DNA from: Paraspadella gotoi
Taxonomy: Eukaryota; Chaetognatha
DNA length: 64,000 bases
Assembly: GCA_051294375.1 (NCBI GenBank)
Contig: CM119271.1
Span: 9,625,308 to 9,689,307, forward strand
Direction: 5' to 3'
The position numbers and the translations under genes are program-made. Shown piece after piece: positions 41,501 to 52,090 of this stretch (its first letter is position 1; each line of letters starts with the position of its first letter). The notes under the pieces are model-generated. The model was not told the DNA's origin and made no database searches. It was given only the letters and a program-made list of their open reading frames with translations.

Positions 41501-44500
41501 GAGGCGCTCATGATATGATAGTTGGACATTCCGAACGGTCGTAGAGAACCGATTCGTGCAGAGATGGATACATCTGCAGTTCTTACGATACTGCATACCC
41601 TCGCCATGTGTTGTAGTCGTATGACCGTCGATAGGATCCGGTCCGCATACGCTATGCATTGAGTAGATAGACACGACCTGATGCTGAGCATAGAGGTCTG
41701 CAGATGTCTGCTCCGTAGTCTCATATCTGAGGAATACATGGATTGCCGACCCCAGGATCGATGAAGCGTCTTTTAGCTTATCGCATAGGATGGGTCGTGT
41801 TATCTAGATTTAGTGACCCAGCAGTACTAATACCATAGGAAGAGCGTGAGTATAGTTGTTGAGGTAGTCTAGAGTAGAGTTCTTCTTCTCTAGGTTGAGG
41901 GATGGTCGCCGAGGACGCGTAGCTCTAATTTAGGGGTGACTGGCTTCGGCCGGGCCGGAGATCGCTGAAATATGCTTCATGCTTACTGTCAGTCGCTGTA
42001 ATATAGTTACCTCAGAGTCGGTGGATGAATGGATACCAACAACATCTCGAGTGGCCTCCCGCTCTCGTCTCGTGTCCCTTGCTGACGTTAGTATTGCATC
42101 TCCCACGTCTGATCGTGAGTGATGCGCATGTCTTATAGTCCACAGTTGGAGGGCTATCCGTTCTAAGTTTACGCGGCGGTTCAACTGACGAGACCACATC
42201 GAGCGATCCGAACGCTACCGGTGGACAGCCAGGATCCGGCATGTACCTTAACTGATCTTGTAGTAGGCAGATGACGGTTCTGAGCTCACGCCGTGGGTTT
42301 ATGACTTTATTTTAGGTATTGGTGATCGTAAATCGACTGAATAGACTTTAATGCGCAGTTAAGATCATAAATAACAGCTATGCGTAATAGGTAGCAGGAT
42401 CGTCCTCTAGCCCCTGCGCGCTATAATCCCACACGACTCGCCAGAACTGCGTCACGTAGGTACAATTCGACAGTCTCTCTGCACCCGCATTAACCGTAGA
42501 ATCATTGACCCGGAAGATCAGTACTATAAGGTTCGGCTGCGACTCGCGATTCTGCTTGAGCGTCATACTCAGATTGCGTCATGTACGTGTACGGTATATG
42601 AGACGCCGCGCATCAGTACTTCGATATATAGCATTAGGAGAGCAACGCAACTATGATCTTGAGAGAGGTCCCACTAGTAGCATAGAGAGTCGTCAACAGG
42701 GCGTACCTCTAATGGATAACATGCCAGCGACGCAGCGAGTGACGGCCGACGGCTAAGCTGTAGATATCTACGTGGATGAACGTGTTCATATTGGCTGAGA
42801 AAGCTGCGCAGTCATTACAGGGGAGTGTCTTGAAGGGTTATAAGTGCGCTAACTGCGTCAGGCCCAACTGTGAAAATGGTGACAGGGTGAACCAGCCGGC
42901 CGGTCTTCTTACCCCTCACTGACTGCGCTAGCCGTCCCACAATCAAGCAGTGTACTCGCTCCGGCAGTACACGATGTGGAGACAGCGAGCTCCGATTGCC
43001 TGTACATGCAGCTTGCTGCCTTGTTAAATGCTCGCGAGACATTCTCAGATCCTAGCGCCTTCGAGGAGACGTTATTCATATGTCCTCGTGTTACGACACG
43101 ACGGTGCGTGACTGCGATAGCGACGGTCTATGCGCAGTAACGGGGTGCATTGTAATCGCAAAATGCTTACTAGACGCGCTCGAGTCCATTGGCATAGGGC
43201 CGCAAAAGCGTTATTCGACGTCCGGACGGCATGAGAGTTTCAACACCAGTCCGGGTAATATGATCACGACTGTGGTCCGCCGGGTTGTTTAAGTTGATAT
43301 TATGAGCATAGTTCGGTGTGAATCGAAGTCGGGAGGGACCAAAGTGCCTGTAATATCGAAATGGTAGCCACGAACGCGAGAACGAGGCCAACTGATTAAT
43401 ACGATCTACTAGAAAATCATCTTGTTAACGTATCACATAAGAAGTCGTAAGAGATCGATAGGCTATAGAAGAAAGCAAGACTCTTTAGCGGATTCTGTAG
43501 ATCACTAGAGACATTAGATGTGACATTATCCATTTTCGACGTGAAGGACGGTGTTTATTATAATGAGGCGGCACCTCTAGTGGGAACCAGAGGTTGATAT
43601 CAGATAGGCTGTTACATGTACACATCGTAGTGACTGCATGATTATGTATCGTTATGTCGTTACTAACAGTGTAGGAAATGACGCGCACGACAGGAGATGT
43701 GCGGATATTCGACTCTTGTGAATCGGAGGCTACCGTGCATTAGCGGATGATTATACTCCTAGTGCGAGCAGAAGGATCAGCATTAAGGGCATATCGGTAT
43801 ATATAAGACAGATTGTGTCATCCGAGCCGCGCGGTGCTAATAATATCTCGGGATTTGTAACTTGATGTCATATCATTCGTCGGTACGAGATATTGCAGCC
43901 ATATATGCCTAACATGGTGTGGGTGTCAGGATTAAGTAGCCTACATTAATGGAGAGGACTAACGCGACGTAGTGGAGACATGCGATCAATGATTAATCTA
44001 AAGTGTCGATATATTAGGTTGCGACTAGGCATAGCTACATGTGAGATGACGACATCGTCGATGTGAGTAGCATACGTATCTCCGTCACGTTCGTTTGATA
44101 TCTGACAACAGCTGCGAGCGAGATCGATTGAGAGGCATAGCGATAAGCAGGAGAGATGAAAGCGTACAGATGATCCATACTCGTAGACGTGATTAGCTAT
44201 CGGCGTACGCGTAGTATCGCGTACGACAGTCGTTCATTGCATCCATGGTCCAGATGTCATAGCACGCGCGCCAGCCGGGGGCCAAACGGTGCGTACACAT
44301 GAGGTAGCAGGCGGTGTAGCTTATATAGAAATAGACATGAGTCTGTTCAGTAAGAATTTCCATTCGAAGCACGCGGGTATCCGCTCGGAGCGTTCTAGTA
44401 CCGGACAGTCATAGTATAGCGCTCGGGTAGCAGCCGCTGCTGCGAAGAGTCTGCCGAAATGACTGCGGGCATGCGCTACTATCACTCGAGAAGATCTGTA

Positions 44501-44520
44501 TTGGCATTCTTATCATCCGG
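38590..44520. other. 6-kb random-like sequence island
   Basis: Nearly free of homopolymers longer than four or five bases and of any microsatellite, with about balanced base composition and many TAG, CGA and GTA words. Every neighbouring kilobase is AT-rich and repetitive. No homology between strands or to other parts of the window could be seen. The open frames (up to about 156 codons) have no recognisable domains and look like chance. It adjoins the noisiest end of copy A and is probably low-quality read sequence, though foreign DNA is not excluded. Confidence 0.7.
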
Positions 44521-44540
44521 CTTCTCGAAGGCCGTGTATT

Positions 44541-45180
44541 AAACCATCTCATCTCCCTCTCCCCTCCCCTCTCCTCATCCCCACTCTCTTCTCTGCTACT
44601 CCTCTCCCTCACCCACTCTCTACCATCGTCGTCCTCTGCGCGCCTCGCCTCTACTCTACTCTCCTCCGTTCTCTTCTCACCCGCGCTTCCAGGATCTCCT
44701 CCTCCGTTTACACATACACCCCCGCTAGGATCATACCGGTCCACGTAGCAGGCGGCCAGAAGGCCTCCTCCTCCTTCCTCCCCTCCATCGTCTCTCTCTC
44801 TCTGAGTCACCGCCGCATTCCTGCTCTCTGTCTCTCTCTCTTTCGCAGTTCCGTCCCTCGTCCTCACTTCTCTCCTCACTGCTCTTCGTCTCCCTCACTG
44901 TCTCTCCTCCTCTCCATCCACCCTCTCCGATCCCTGTCAAGTCATACATTCTCCTGCCCGCCCTCATCCCCTCTCCTCCTCCTCCGTTTCTCTCTCCTCT
45001 CCTCTCTCGCCTCTCTCTCCACAGCTTGCACCGTATTTCCGCACATGAGAGTTCTACTTTCCTGTACTCAAGACATCGACCTCGTCCAGATTTTAATACC
45101 GAGATCACTGTACTGTAAAACTCCGATATGTCTCTCTTCCCTCTCTCCTCTCTCTTCTCTCTCTCTCTCTCTCCTCTCCT

Positions 45181-45223
<43 letters not shown>

Positions 45224-46017
45224 GAGACCGCTGACTTTAATAAAATTCTTTCATACATTTCTCCCCTTGCTCCTCTTTCTCTCTTCTTTCCCCCTATCTC
45301 GCCTTCCGGATTTTACGAGAAAAATCTCGAGTCTTAAAACCGGAACGGTCTGATTGAAAATCAGCGCCGCTTCGTTAAAAGCGGAAAGAAATAGAAAAAA
45401 AAAGAGAATCGTCGAAAGAGAAATAAATTTTGCAGCTGGCGACTCGATTTCCCGTCACGACTTCCACGCTCAATTTCGATTTAGTTTCACACTCATAACG
45501 GTCGAAAGCTCATAATTCCGGACAGAGAAGTAAAAAAATAAGCTACAATCGGCCTCTCGTGAAGTACTTATACTATGGAGTACAATTGAGTCACTGCGGT
45601 GCAACCGGTCAACGTGCCGGTTCTATTTTTCACAACATTTTGCCGTCATAAAAAAAAAGCCAATAAGATAATAATAAAATGGGTCAAGGCGACCGACGGG
45701 CGTCACCAATTTATCACGTGATTCGTGAGATTTGTCGCGTCATCGGTCTTCTATCGAATTTAGTTATCGTTGAATATTCTTCCGTTTAAAAACGATCAAT
45801 CAATGATTCTCGCGCCTTCAGCTTTTTATTCGATAAATTTCAGGTTTTACAACAAAAAAAAAAAAAATTTTTTTTGTTCAAACAAGCCAGCCCAGTAATT
45901 ATCAAGCGCCTTTGTTTTTTGAAACGAAAAAAAATTGTCAGGAGCATAGCGTGACCTTTTTTTTTTGGAATACCGTCAGTAATAAATCGAGTAGCTAATT
46001 GTTTAATTTAAACATTC
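44541..46017 (-). repeat. Copy B, inverted portion
   Basis: Reverse complement of copy C 60190-61330. Paired landmarks are AATGAGACCGCTG (45221) with its inverse at 60990-61002, ACTGTACTGTAAAACTCCGA, GTCAGGAGCATAGCGTGACC, and the CT-rich 44541-45020 with the GA arrays at 61217-61310. It ends exactly where a CGG repeat begins. Confidence 0.85.
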
Positions 46018-46019
46018 AA

Positions 46020-46052
<33 letters not shown>

Positions 46053-46054
46053 TA
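46018..46054 (+). repeat. CGG trinucleotide array at an inversion junction
   Basis: About eleven CGG units. The left side matches copy C in inverted orientation and the right side in direct orientation. The matching array in copy C is longer and less regular (61385-61463). Confidence 0.95.
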
Positions 46055-46736
46055 AGGAGGGTAAAAGAATAACGGAAAAAAGGTTGGTGGTCAAGGGTGA
46101 GGTTCAGATTCGTACACGTTTGTTTTGAAAATATACATATCTGATCTTAAAACATACAAACGCGGTCAGATAAAAAAGCTCCGGCGTTTTATTAATCCAT
46201 CCGGACACCAACGGATTCTTTCAAGACTGACTGTGCGAATGTGAGAATGACTGTGACTGGGACTGTGAGAATGTGAGATGGCCATACTTGCTTGGTCCGG
46301 CTATGTTATTTCTTGGGCCTGACCCACCTCAGCCCGTCCAAAGTCAGGGGCAAAAAAAAAATCTATATTGGAATGAATGGATAATTTTTAGGTTTCTCGT
46401 ACCAATGTTATGAAAAATAGTTAAAGCCTTGGGTGGGAAAGTTGAGAGAAAGAATTTTGAATGATGATGTACAAGTTTAGGGGTGGTCGCGACGATTGGG
46501 CTGAATGGGTGAATACTGAATAGTGTCGAGTGACTTAGTGGCCTTTCACAATTCACAGCGGGAGTTCCTGTGAAATGATGGTTTTCTACTACAATTTTGG
46601 CGGTTTTTTTTTTACTCCGGGTGAAATTTTAAGAGGAAAAAAAGAGAAAGAAAAATTAAGGATAAAGAAAGAAGAGTAAGAAAAAAGGGGCAAAATAAAA
46701 AAAGAAAGAAAAAAAGAAAGAAAGAAAGAAAGAAAG

Positions 46737-47026
46737 NNNNNNNNNNNNNNNNNNNNNNNNNNNNNNNNNNNNNNNNNNNNNNNNNNNNNNNNNNNNNNNN
46801 NNNNNNNNNNNNNNNNNNNNNNNNNNNNNNNNNNNNNNNNNNNNNNNNNNNNNNNNNNNNNNNNNNNNNNNNNNNNNNNNNNNNNNNNNNNNNNNNNNNN
46901 NNNNNNNNNNNNNNNNNNNNNNNNNNNNNNNNNNNNNNNNNNNNNNNNNNNNNNNNNNNNNNNNNNNNNNNNNNNNNNNNNNNNNNNNNNNNNNNNNNNN
47001 NNNNNNNNNNNNNNNNNNNNNNNNNN
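46737..47026. other. Assembly gap (290 N) inside a GAAA array
   Basis: The gap is flanked by GAAA repeats on both sides. Copy C spans the same interval with about 180 bp of GAAA-rich sequence (62125-62305). This gap has an estimated size, unlike the 25-N gaps. Confidence 0.99.
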
Positions 47027-47601
47027 AGAAAAATAAAAGAAAGAAAGAAAGAAAGAAAGATCATCGAGTATCTAATTTTTCAATTAAATCCAAGAATTCG
47101 AAGGTTAAAAAACCTTCTGTTCGAGAGTCGGGGATTCCGCCGCCGACGCCCCCTACCGTCCCCTGCCGTACCCTGCCGCCCCCCTGTCGCCCCCCTGCCG
47201 ACCGCTCGACCGCCCGGGCGGAGGGTTCGATTCGCTGAGCAATAAAAGTCAGTCCCTCTCGATGTTCATCTTTGCGGCCAAGGAGGGGAATAACAACAAC
47301 GACAACGACTACGGGAAACAAATTCCTAAAAACATGAAATTTAATCAGTTTTGTTTTTTTTTTTTAAACTTTCAGACGTGGAGCGGAGAGATCACGGAAG
47401 GAAGCGCGAGCCAGTGAAAAGACGAATGACGCCTGTGAGGTGAATCGCAGATGGTTGCAGAACTCGGTGAACAGGATGGAGGATCCGTCACGTATATTCT
47501 CGACAGTGAGAATTTTTTTTGTTCAGGATCCGCATCGGGAGGAAGAAACGAATGACGACGACGACAACAACGACAACGTGAAAGACGTTCTTCACGGTTT
47601 C

Positions 47602-47640
<39 letters not shown>

Positions 47641-48315
47641 TTGTCGACGCAGTCACGTGAAAATAAACATGACAAAAAAAGTGAGGAAGATGAAAGGAGG
47701 TGTGAAGTGGGTGGAGAGATAAGTGAAGTGGGCCAGTGAAGTGGAGAATGAAGTGAGTAAGGGATGTGAATGAATGAAGTGGGTCAGCGAAGTGAGTGAA
47801 TGAAGTGGGTAAGTGAAGGAGGGTAAGTGAAATGTTAGCAGAGTGAAGACACGAAACAAAAAGGTGAGAAGATGGAAGGGGAAGAGATGCACTCTTTCAT
47901 TAAACATAGAGGAGATATGTTTAAGTTTAAAACATATTTTAGTTTGGCTTTATTAATATCACGTTATATAACTTTAGTTTACGCCAGCAAATTTCTCGGA
48001 GAAACATTTTCGAAATAGATCTAAAAATTATCTAAAAAAATATTTGGAAAAAAAATTATCAGTCGACAAAACCCACAGCAGACCTGAAGAGATGACCCTG
48101 AATGAATGTTGAAGTTAATTAACATTTTTATTTCTGAAAGAGAGTGTTTATTTGTTTTTCTAAAGTTACTATTGTACATACGTAAATCTAACACCCACAT
48201 TTTTTTTGTCGTCGTATTGTTTCGTTTTCAGGAATTCTCCAAGTTCTAATTTCCCGGTCCCGTTATCCTCGTCCAACTCGTCCTTTCCTTCGAAACAGAT
48301 ATTCGGAATTTTATC

Positions 48316-48346
48316 GAGCCAGGACAGGCTTCGCTGGTCCTGGCTC
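48316..48346 (+). repeat. Hairpin followed by CTCTATAA
   Basis: GAGCCAGGAC pairs perfectly with GTCCTGGCTC across AGGCTTCGCTG. The 3' stem runs into CTCTATAA, the same junction seen in the hairpin-ended elements at 15941, 18470 and 32200, but the stem sequence is unrelated. It is possibly a diverged member of that family; no right terminus was found. Confidence 0.45.
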
Positions 48347-49092
48347 TATAATGTTTTAGGATTGCTTCTTCTTTGTCGTCGCGTCACGATGGTTTTTAGT
48401 ATAAAAACTACTACGGCTTTTATGACGTTGGCTGACTACCCGGATTTTTTTTAAAATAAAAATGTATTATGAAGATTATGATTAAGAGTTTTAACAAAAG
48501 TGTGAGCGATCATAGTAAGTAAAAAGAATTTAGATATGGCTCTCATCTTATAGCTTTGATATTTTTTTACATTGTTGGAATTTAAGTATTTTTGTTTGAA
48601 TTTCTAACTTCATTATGATTTACAATGCAAAGTATGCATAATGAAGAATAGGTACTCATATAATAGAATGATCGCAAATTAGTATAGTAGAATGCTTGTA
48701 ATCTAATTACTACATATTGGCAAGTATAGTAATAATAAATTGAAGATTGAAATTCAAAAAAAATTTTTTTAAATCTCTAAATAAAAATGGGAACTCAAAG
48801 GATATTTTTATAGAAGCTATATCTTAATTTTAATGACAAATACAAAATAAAATCTTTTACAAGCTGGCGATTGGAAAAAAAGTTGGAAAAACCTTCCATG
48901 TGTAAAACAATTGTATACATATTTTTTGACATTTCTTATTTATTTCTTTAAAATTATGTATTAATATTGGATTTTTGTCTTTTTCTGCAACGAGTATGAG
49001 GCTGTCTGCAGTGGACTGTACAGCGGCCTTCCAGCAGCATGTCCAGCTTTGTCTCCTGTCTGTGCTCTCTGCTGTGTCTCTTTCTGTGACTC

Positions 49093-49597
49093 TCTCTGTC
49101 TGTAGCAATTTTTTGTGTTGTCGTTCGTTTTTTGGACAAAGATTCTGATTATTTTATTTTTCACTTCTAAAAACTTTTAATTACACCGAATTTATCCCGC
49201 GCTTTTTTTCTCAATAAACAGAAATGTTCCAAATTTTTACATCTCGAGATTTTCATGGATTTTTTTGAGAGAATGTTAAGAAATATCTTACTTGGACCTG
49301 CATTTTTCAACGAAAACTAACGGTCGAGAAGAACATGACCTAATAACGCGTTTTGATGAGCAACGGAAACGATTACGTGTCAAAGAAAAAATGCAACTTG
49401 ACGCGAGTCACGTACGCCGTTGCGTAGGCAACGGATAACCGATATAAGCGAGAGTGCACGCTAATATTGCAGTATCGTTGGGCGGGGGGGAAAAAAAAAA
49501 AAAAAAAAACTTTCTGTATCTCTCTCTCACTCTGCTCTCTCTGTCTCTTTCTCCGGGCCATCTTTCTCTCTCTCTCTCTCTCTCTCCATCTTTCTCA

Positions 49598-49640
<43 letters not shown>

Positions 49641-49825
49641 ATCAATCTTTTTTTTTTTACAAAAAAACATTTTTGTAGCACATTTTTTTCACACAACGGA
49701 CGAGCAAACGATTAAACCGAGTTCCGGCTCTCTCTCTCTGCACTCCTGCTCTCTCTCTCGTCGTCTCGTCTCTCTCGTTTCTCTCTCTCTATCTTTCTCG
49801 TCTCTCTATCTTTCTGCTCTCTCTC

Positions 49826-49875
<50 letters not shown>

Positions 49876-50985
49876 GCACTCATCTCTCTTCTCTCTCTCG
49901 CTCTTTTTTTAAATTTTTATAGTCTCTTTTTTTTTCACAGACACGCGTCACCTCGGCGTCGAGTAAACGAGTTCCGGGCACTGCGGGCGTCAGTTTCAGC
50001 TTCTTTCTCCTCTGCTCTCGTCATGCCTCTGCTCTCTTCTTTCTGTCTGTCTCTCTCTGTACGATCTCTGCGTGATCGTTCGTTTTTTTTGAAAAAATTC
50101 GGATTATATTTTCCTTTTAAAAAAACCTCTTATTAATCGCCGAGATTTTTTCGTGGTTTACCATTGTGTAGATAAAGTGAAAAAAATAACTTATGACATG
50201 CAATGTCACATGTCGGCACTTCAAGCTAATGGTGACAGGTAGGCGATACCTGTATGTATGTATGGTATCATTTTCTACAAAAATAATTTTTTTGTGTTTT
50301 TATTTATTACGGTAACGTTGGCCAGGTCGGCCCACTTTTAGCAAATTATATCTAAAATAGGAAATCGAGAAGAAGAGGATATAGTCCAAATTAAACATTA
50401 ATTTTTGTTGTTATTCTGAATTAATTTGTACTATTATTAACTGTATACAATATTTTTAGTGTAATATTAAATCCATGTTTATCTTTTTTAAAAATAATCA
50501 ATTATTGAGTTTTGTTAACTATTCTATAAATTAATTAAACTATGCAAGATATAAGAATTGAACACCGGCTGGTTTCTTCCTAAAAAAAGAACAATCAAAA
50601 ATTTCATTCACAAGATATAAAATTTATTAAAATGAGGAAATGAATTTTTTTTTGATAAGTAAAAAAAATATTTCGGAAAATCAAAAATATCAATAGTCGT
50701 CTAACATGATATTGTCAACTATAATTATTGTTAATATAGGGATTTATAGAATTTTTATTTCTATCACACGTTCAAATATTTGTTTGCCGGTCCTAATATC
50801 TGTCTCCTATCTCTCTGTCTCTCTCTCTGTCTCTCTGTGTGTGTCTCTCTCTATTGTCCTCTCTCTGTCTCTCTCTGTGTGTCTGTCTCCTCTGTAATGA
50901 TCTTTTGCGTGATCGTTCGTTTTTAAAAAATTCTGAATTATTTTTTTTTTCTTCAAAACTTTATTATCGCCATTTATTAATTTTA
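49093..50985 (+). repeat. Three dispersed copies of a GATCGTTCG block
   Basis: Blocks of about 100 bp near 49093-49200, 50060-50150 and 50895-50985 share a TCTG/TCTC lead, GATCGTTCGTTTTTT (GTCGTTCG in the first), A-rich then ATTCxGATTATTTTT, and CTTxxAAAA. Each follows a CT-rich array. Confidence 0.55.
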
Positions 50986-51018
50986 TATGCTCAATACAAA
51001 TACAAATAGCAATAACTT

Positions 51019-51043
51019 NNNNNNNNNNNNNNNNNNNNNNNNN
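51019..51043. other. Assembly gap (25 N)
   Basis: A fixed-size gap at the right edge of the copy-B-only segment. The sequence after it resumes homology with copies A and C. Confidence 0.99.
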
Positions 51044-52090
51044 CGAAGAGAGGACGAGCCACTGTGAAGTCGAGATCGAGAGACATCCGCCAATTGGTGA
51101 AGGAAGAGGAGGAGGAGGATGAGGAGGAGGAGGAGGAAGAACGAGGCTCTCGACTGCCAAACGAATTCGACGAGGAATCAGCTGATGAACGAAAGCAGCG
51201 TCGACGGTGACGAGCAGTTCGTCGTCGTCGTCGTCTTCGTCGTCGTCTTCGTCGTCGTCTTCGTCGTCGTCCTTGACGTCGTCGAAGTCATCCTTATTTG
51301 TCGTCGTCCTCGACGTCGTCGAGGTCATCCTTATTTGTCGTCGATCTCATTGTATTCCTCGACGTCGTCTTCTTTGTCGTCGTCGTCGTGGTTTTTGATC
51401 GTCTTCGTCGTTATTATCGTTGTCGTCGAAACCACTATCTCCTTTGTCATTGAAGAAGCGTTTGTCATCTTCTGCGTTGTCTTTTCGGTCGTCGTCGTCG
51501 TCATTGTCATTTTCATCATATTTCATCGGATCAGGCACGTCGTCATCAGTCATCGTCGTTATACCTGCGGCAATCGTAACGTTTTCATGTCCGTCATCCT
51601 TTCGTCGTGCGTTGACTTAACTTGACTTGGGACTTAACTTGTACTTTTGGAACTTGGACTTGAAGAGTCTTTGGACTTTGGAATGCTTGACTATACTGTC
51701 GTCGGGGCATTGTTGGGCAGTTTTTCTTGTGCAATCGTCTCTTGCGTCGTCGTTGTTCCTTCGTCGACTTCTTCGGCGTCATTTTCTTCATGCACCAATC
51801 TATCATGCATCAATCATCATCATCAATCATGCATCATCATCATCATCATCATCCATCATCAACACCTCTGTCACCGCTTTTGACCCTCCCTAATGACTTA
51901 GTCACGCTCATTCTATCGATCATATGGCGCAACTCACATACGATTTCGCGTCCTGTATTTAACTGCGTCTATATAAATATCGCGGTTCCTTGTGCTTTAG
52001 CCTTCTTCTTTATTAGCTCTAGACTCTCTCCTCTCTCTCTTCTCCCTCCTCTTTCTCTCTCTCTCTTCTCTCTCTTCTCTCTCTTCAAGA
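51044..52090 (+). repeat. Copy B, right portion with GTC arrays
   Basis: 51044-51330 matches 63715-64000 (GAGCCACTGTGAAGTCGAGA, GAGGAGGAGGAGGATGAGGA, CGTCGTC arrays). 51600-51760 is loosely matched by copy A near 35105-35180. 51820-52030 matches 34850-35060 and 58936-59090 (CAACACCTCTGTCACC, TATTAGCTCTAGACTCTCTC). The Asp- or Ser-rich frames over the GTC/GAC arrays are repeat translations. Confidence 0.8.

Larger units (their letters stand above)
46018..48302 (+). repeat. Copy B, direct portion
   Basis: Collinear with copy C 61440-63570, from GTAAGGAG after the CGG array to CCCGTTATCCTCGTCC. Landmarks include a truncated inverted R310 head (46320-46415), a GAAA microsatellite, a CCCCCTGCCG-rich patch (47140-47215), a GAC array (47602-47641) and GTGAAGTGGG-type minisatellite (47700-47825). 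Frames differ between copies through indels, and no protein is recognisable. Confidence 0.85.
48303..51018. other. Segment present only in copy B, no gene recognised
   Basis: After the shared ACAGAT, copies A and C continue with a 130-bp sequence, while copy B has these 2.7 kb and then a 25-N gap. It holds CT/TCTG arrays (49508-49900, 50805-50895), a 10-bp-stem hairpin (48316-48346) and three copies of a GATCGTTCG motif block. Confidence 0.6.

Noticed and set aside
38106-44879. Many frames of 60-156 codons in the random-like island and its edges
   Set aside because: Overlapping frames on both strands, no recognisable motif, and the lengths expected by chance in balanced-composition DNA.
46612-47064. 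150-codon frame on the minus strand
   Set aside because: It consists mainly of unknown residues across the 290-N gap.
47061-47321. Possible conserved protein shared by copies A, B and C
   Set aside because: The apparent frame in copy B (LLGRKDEHREG...) is not maintained in A or C, and GC-rich tandem repeats follow. Without a consistent frame I do not call a gene.
51119-51625. Asp-rich, Ser-rich and Val-rich frames near 51.1-51.6 kb
   Set aside because: Translation of GTC/GAC trinucleotide arrays. Frames differ between copies B and C because of indels.
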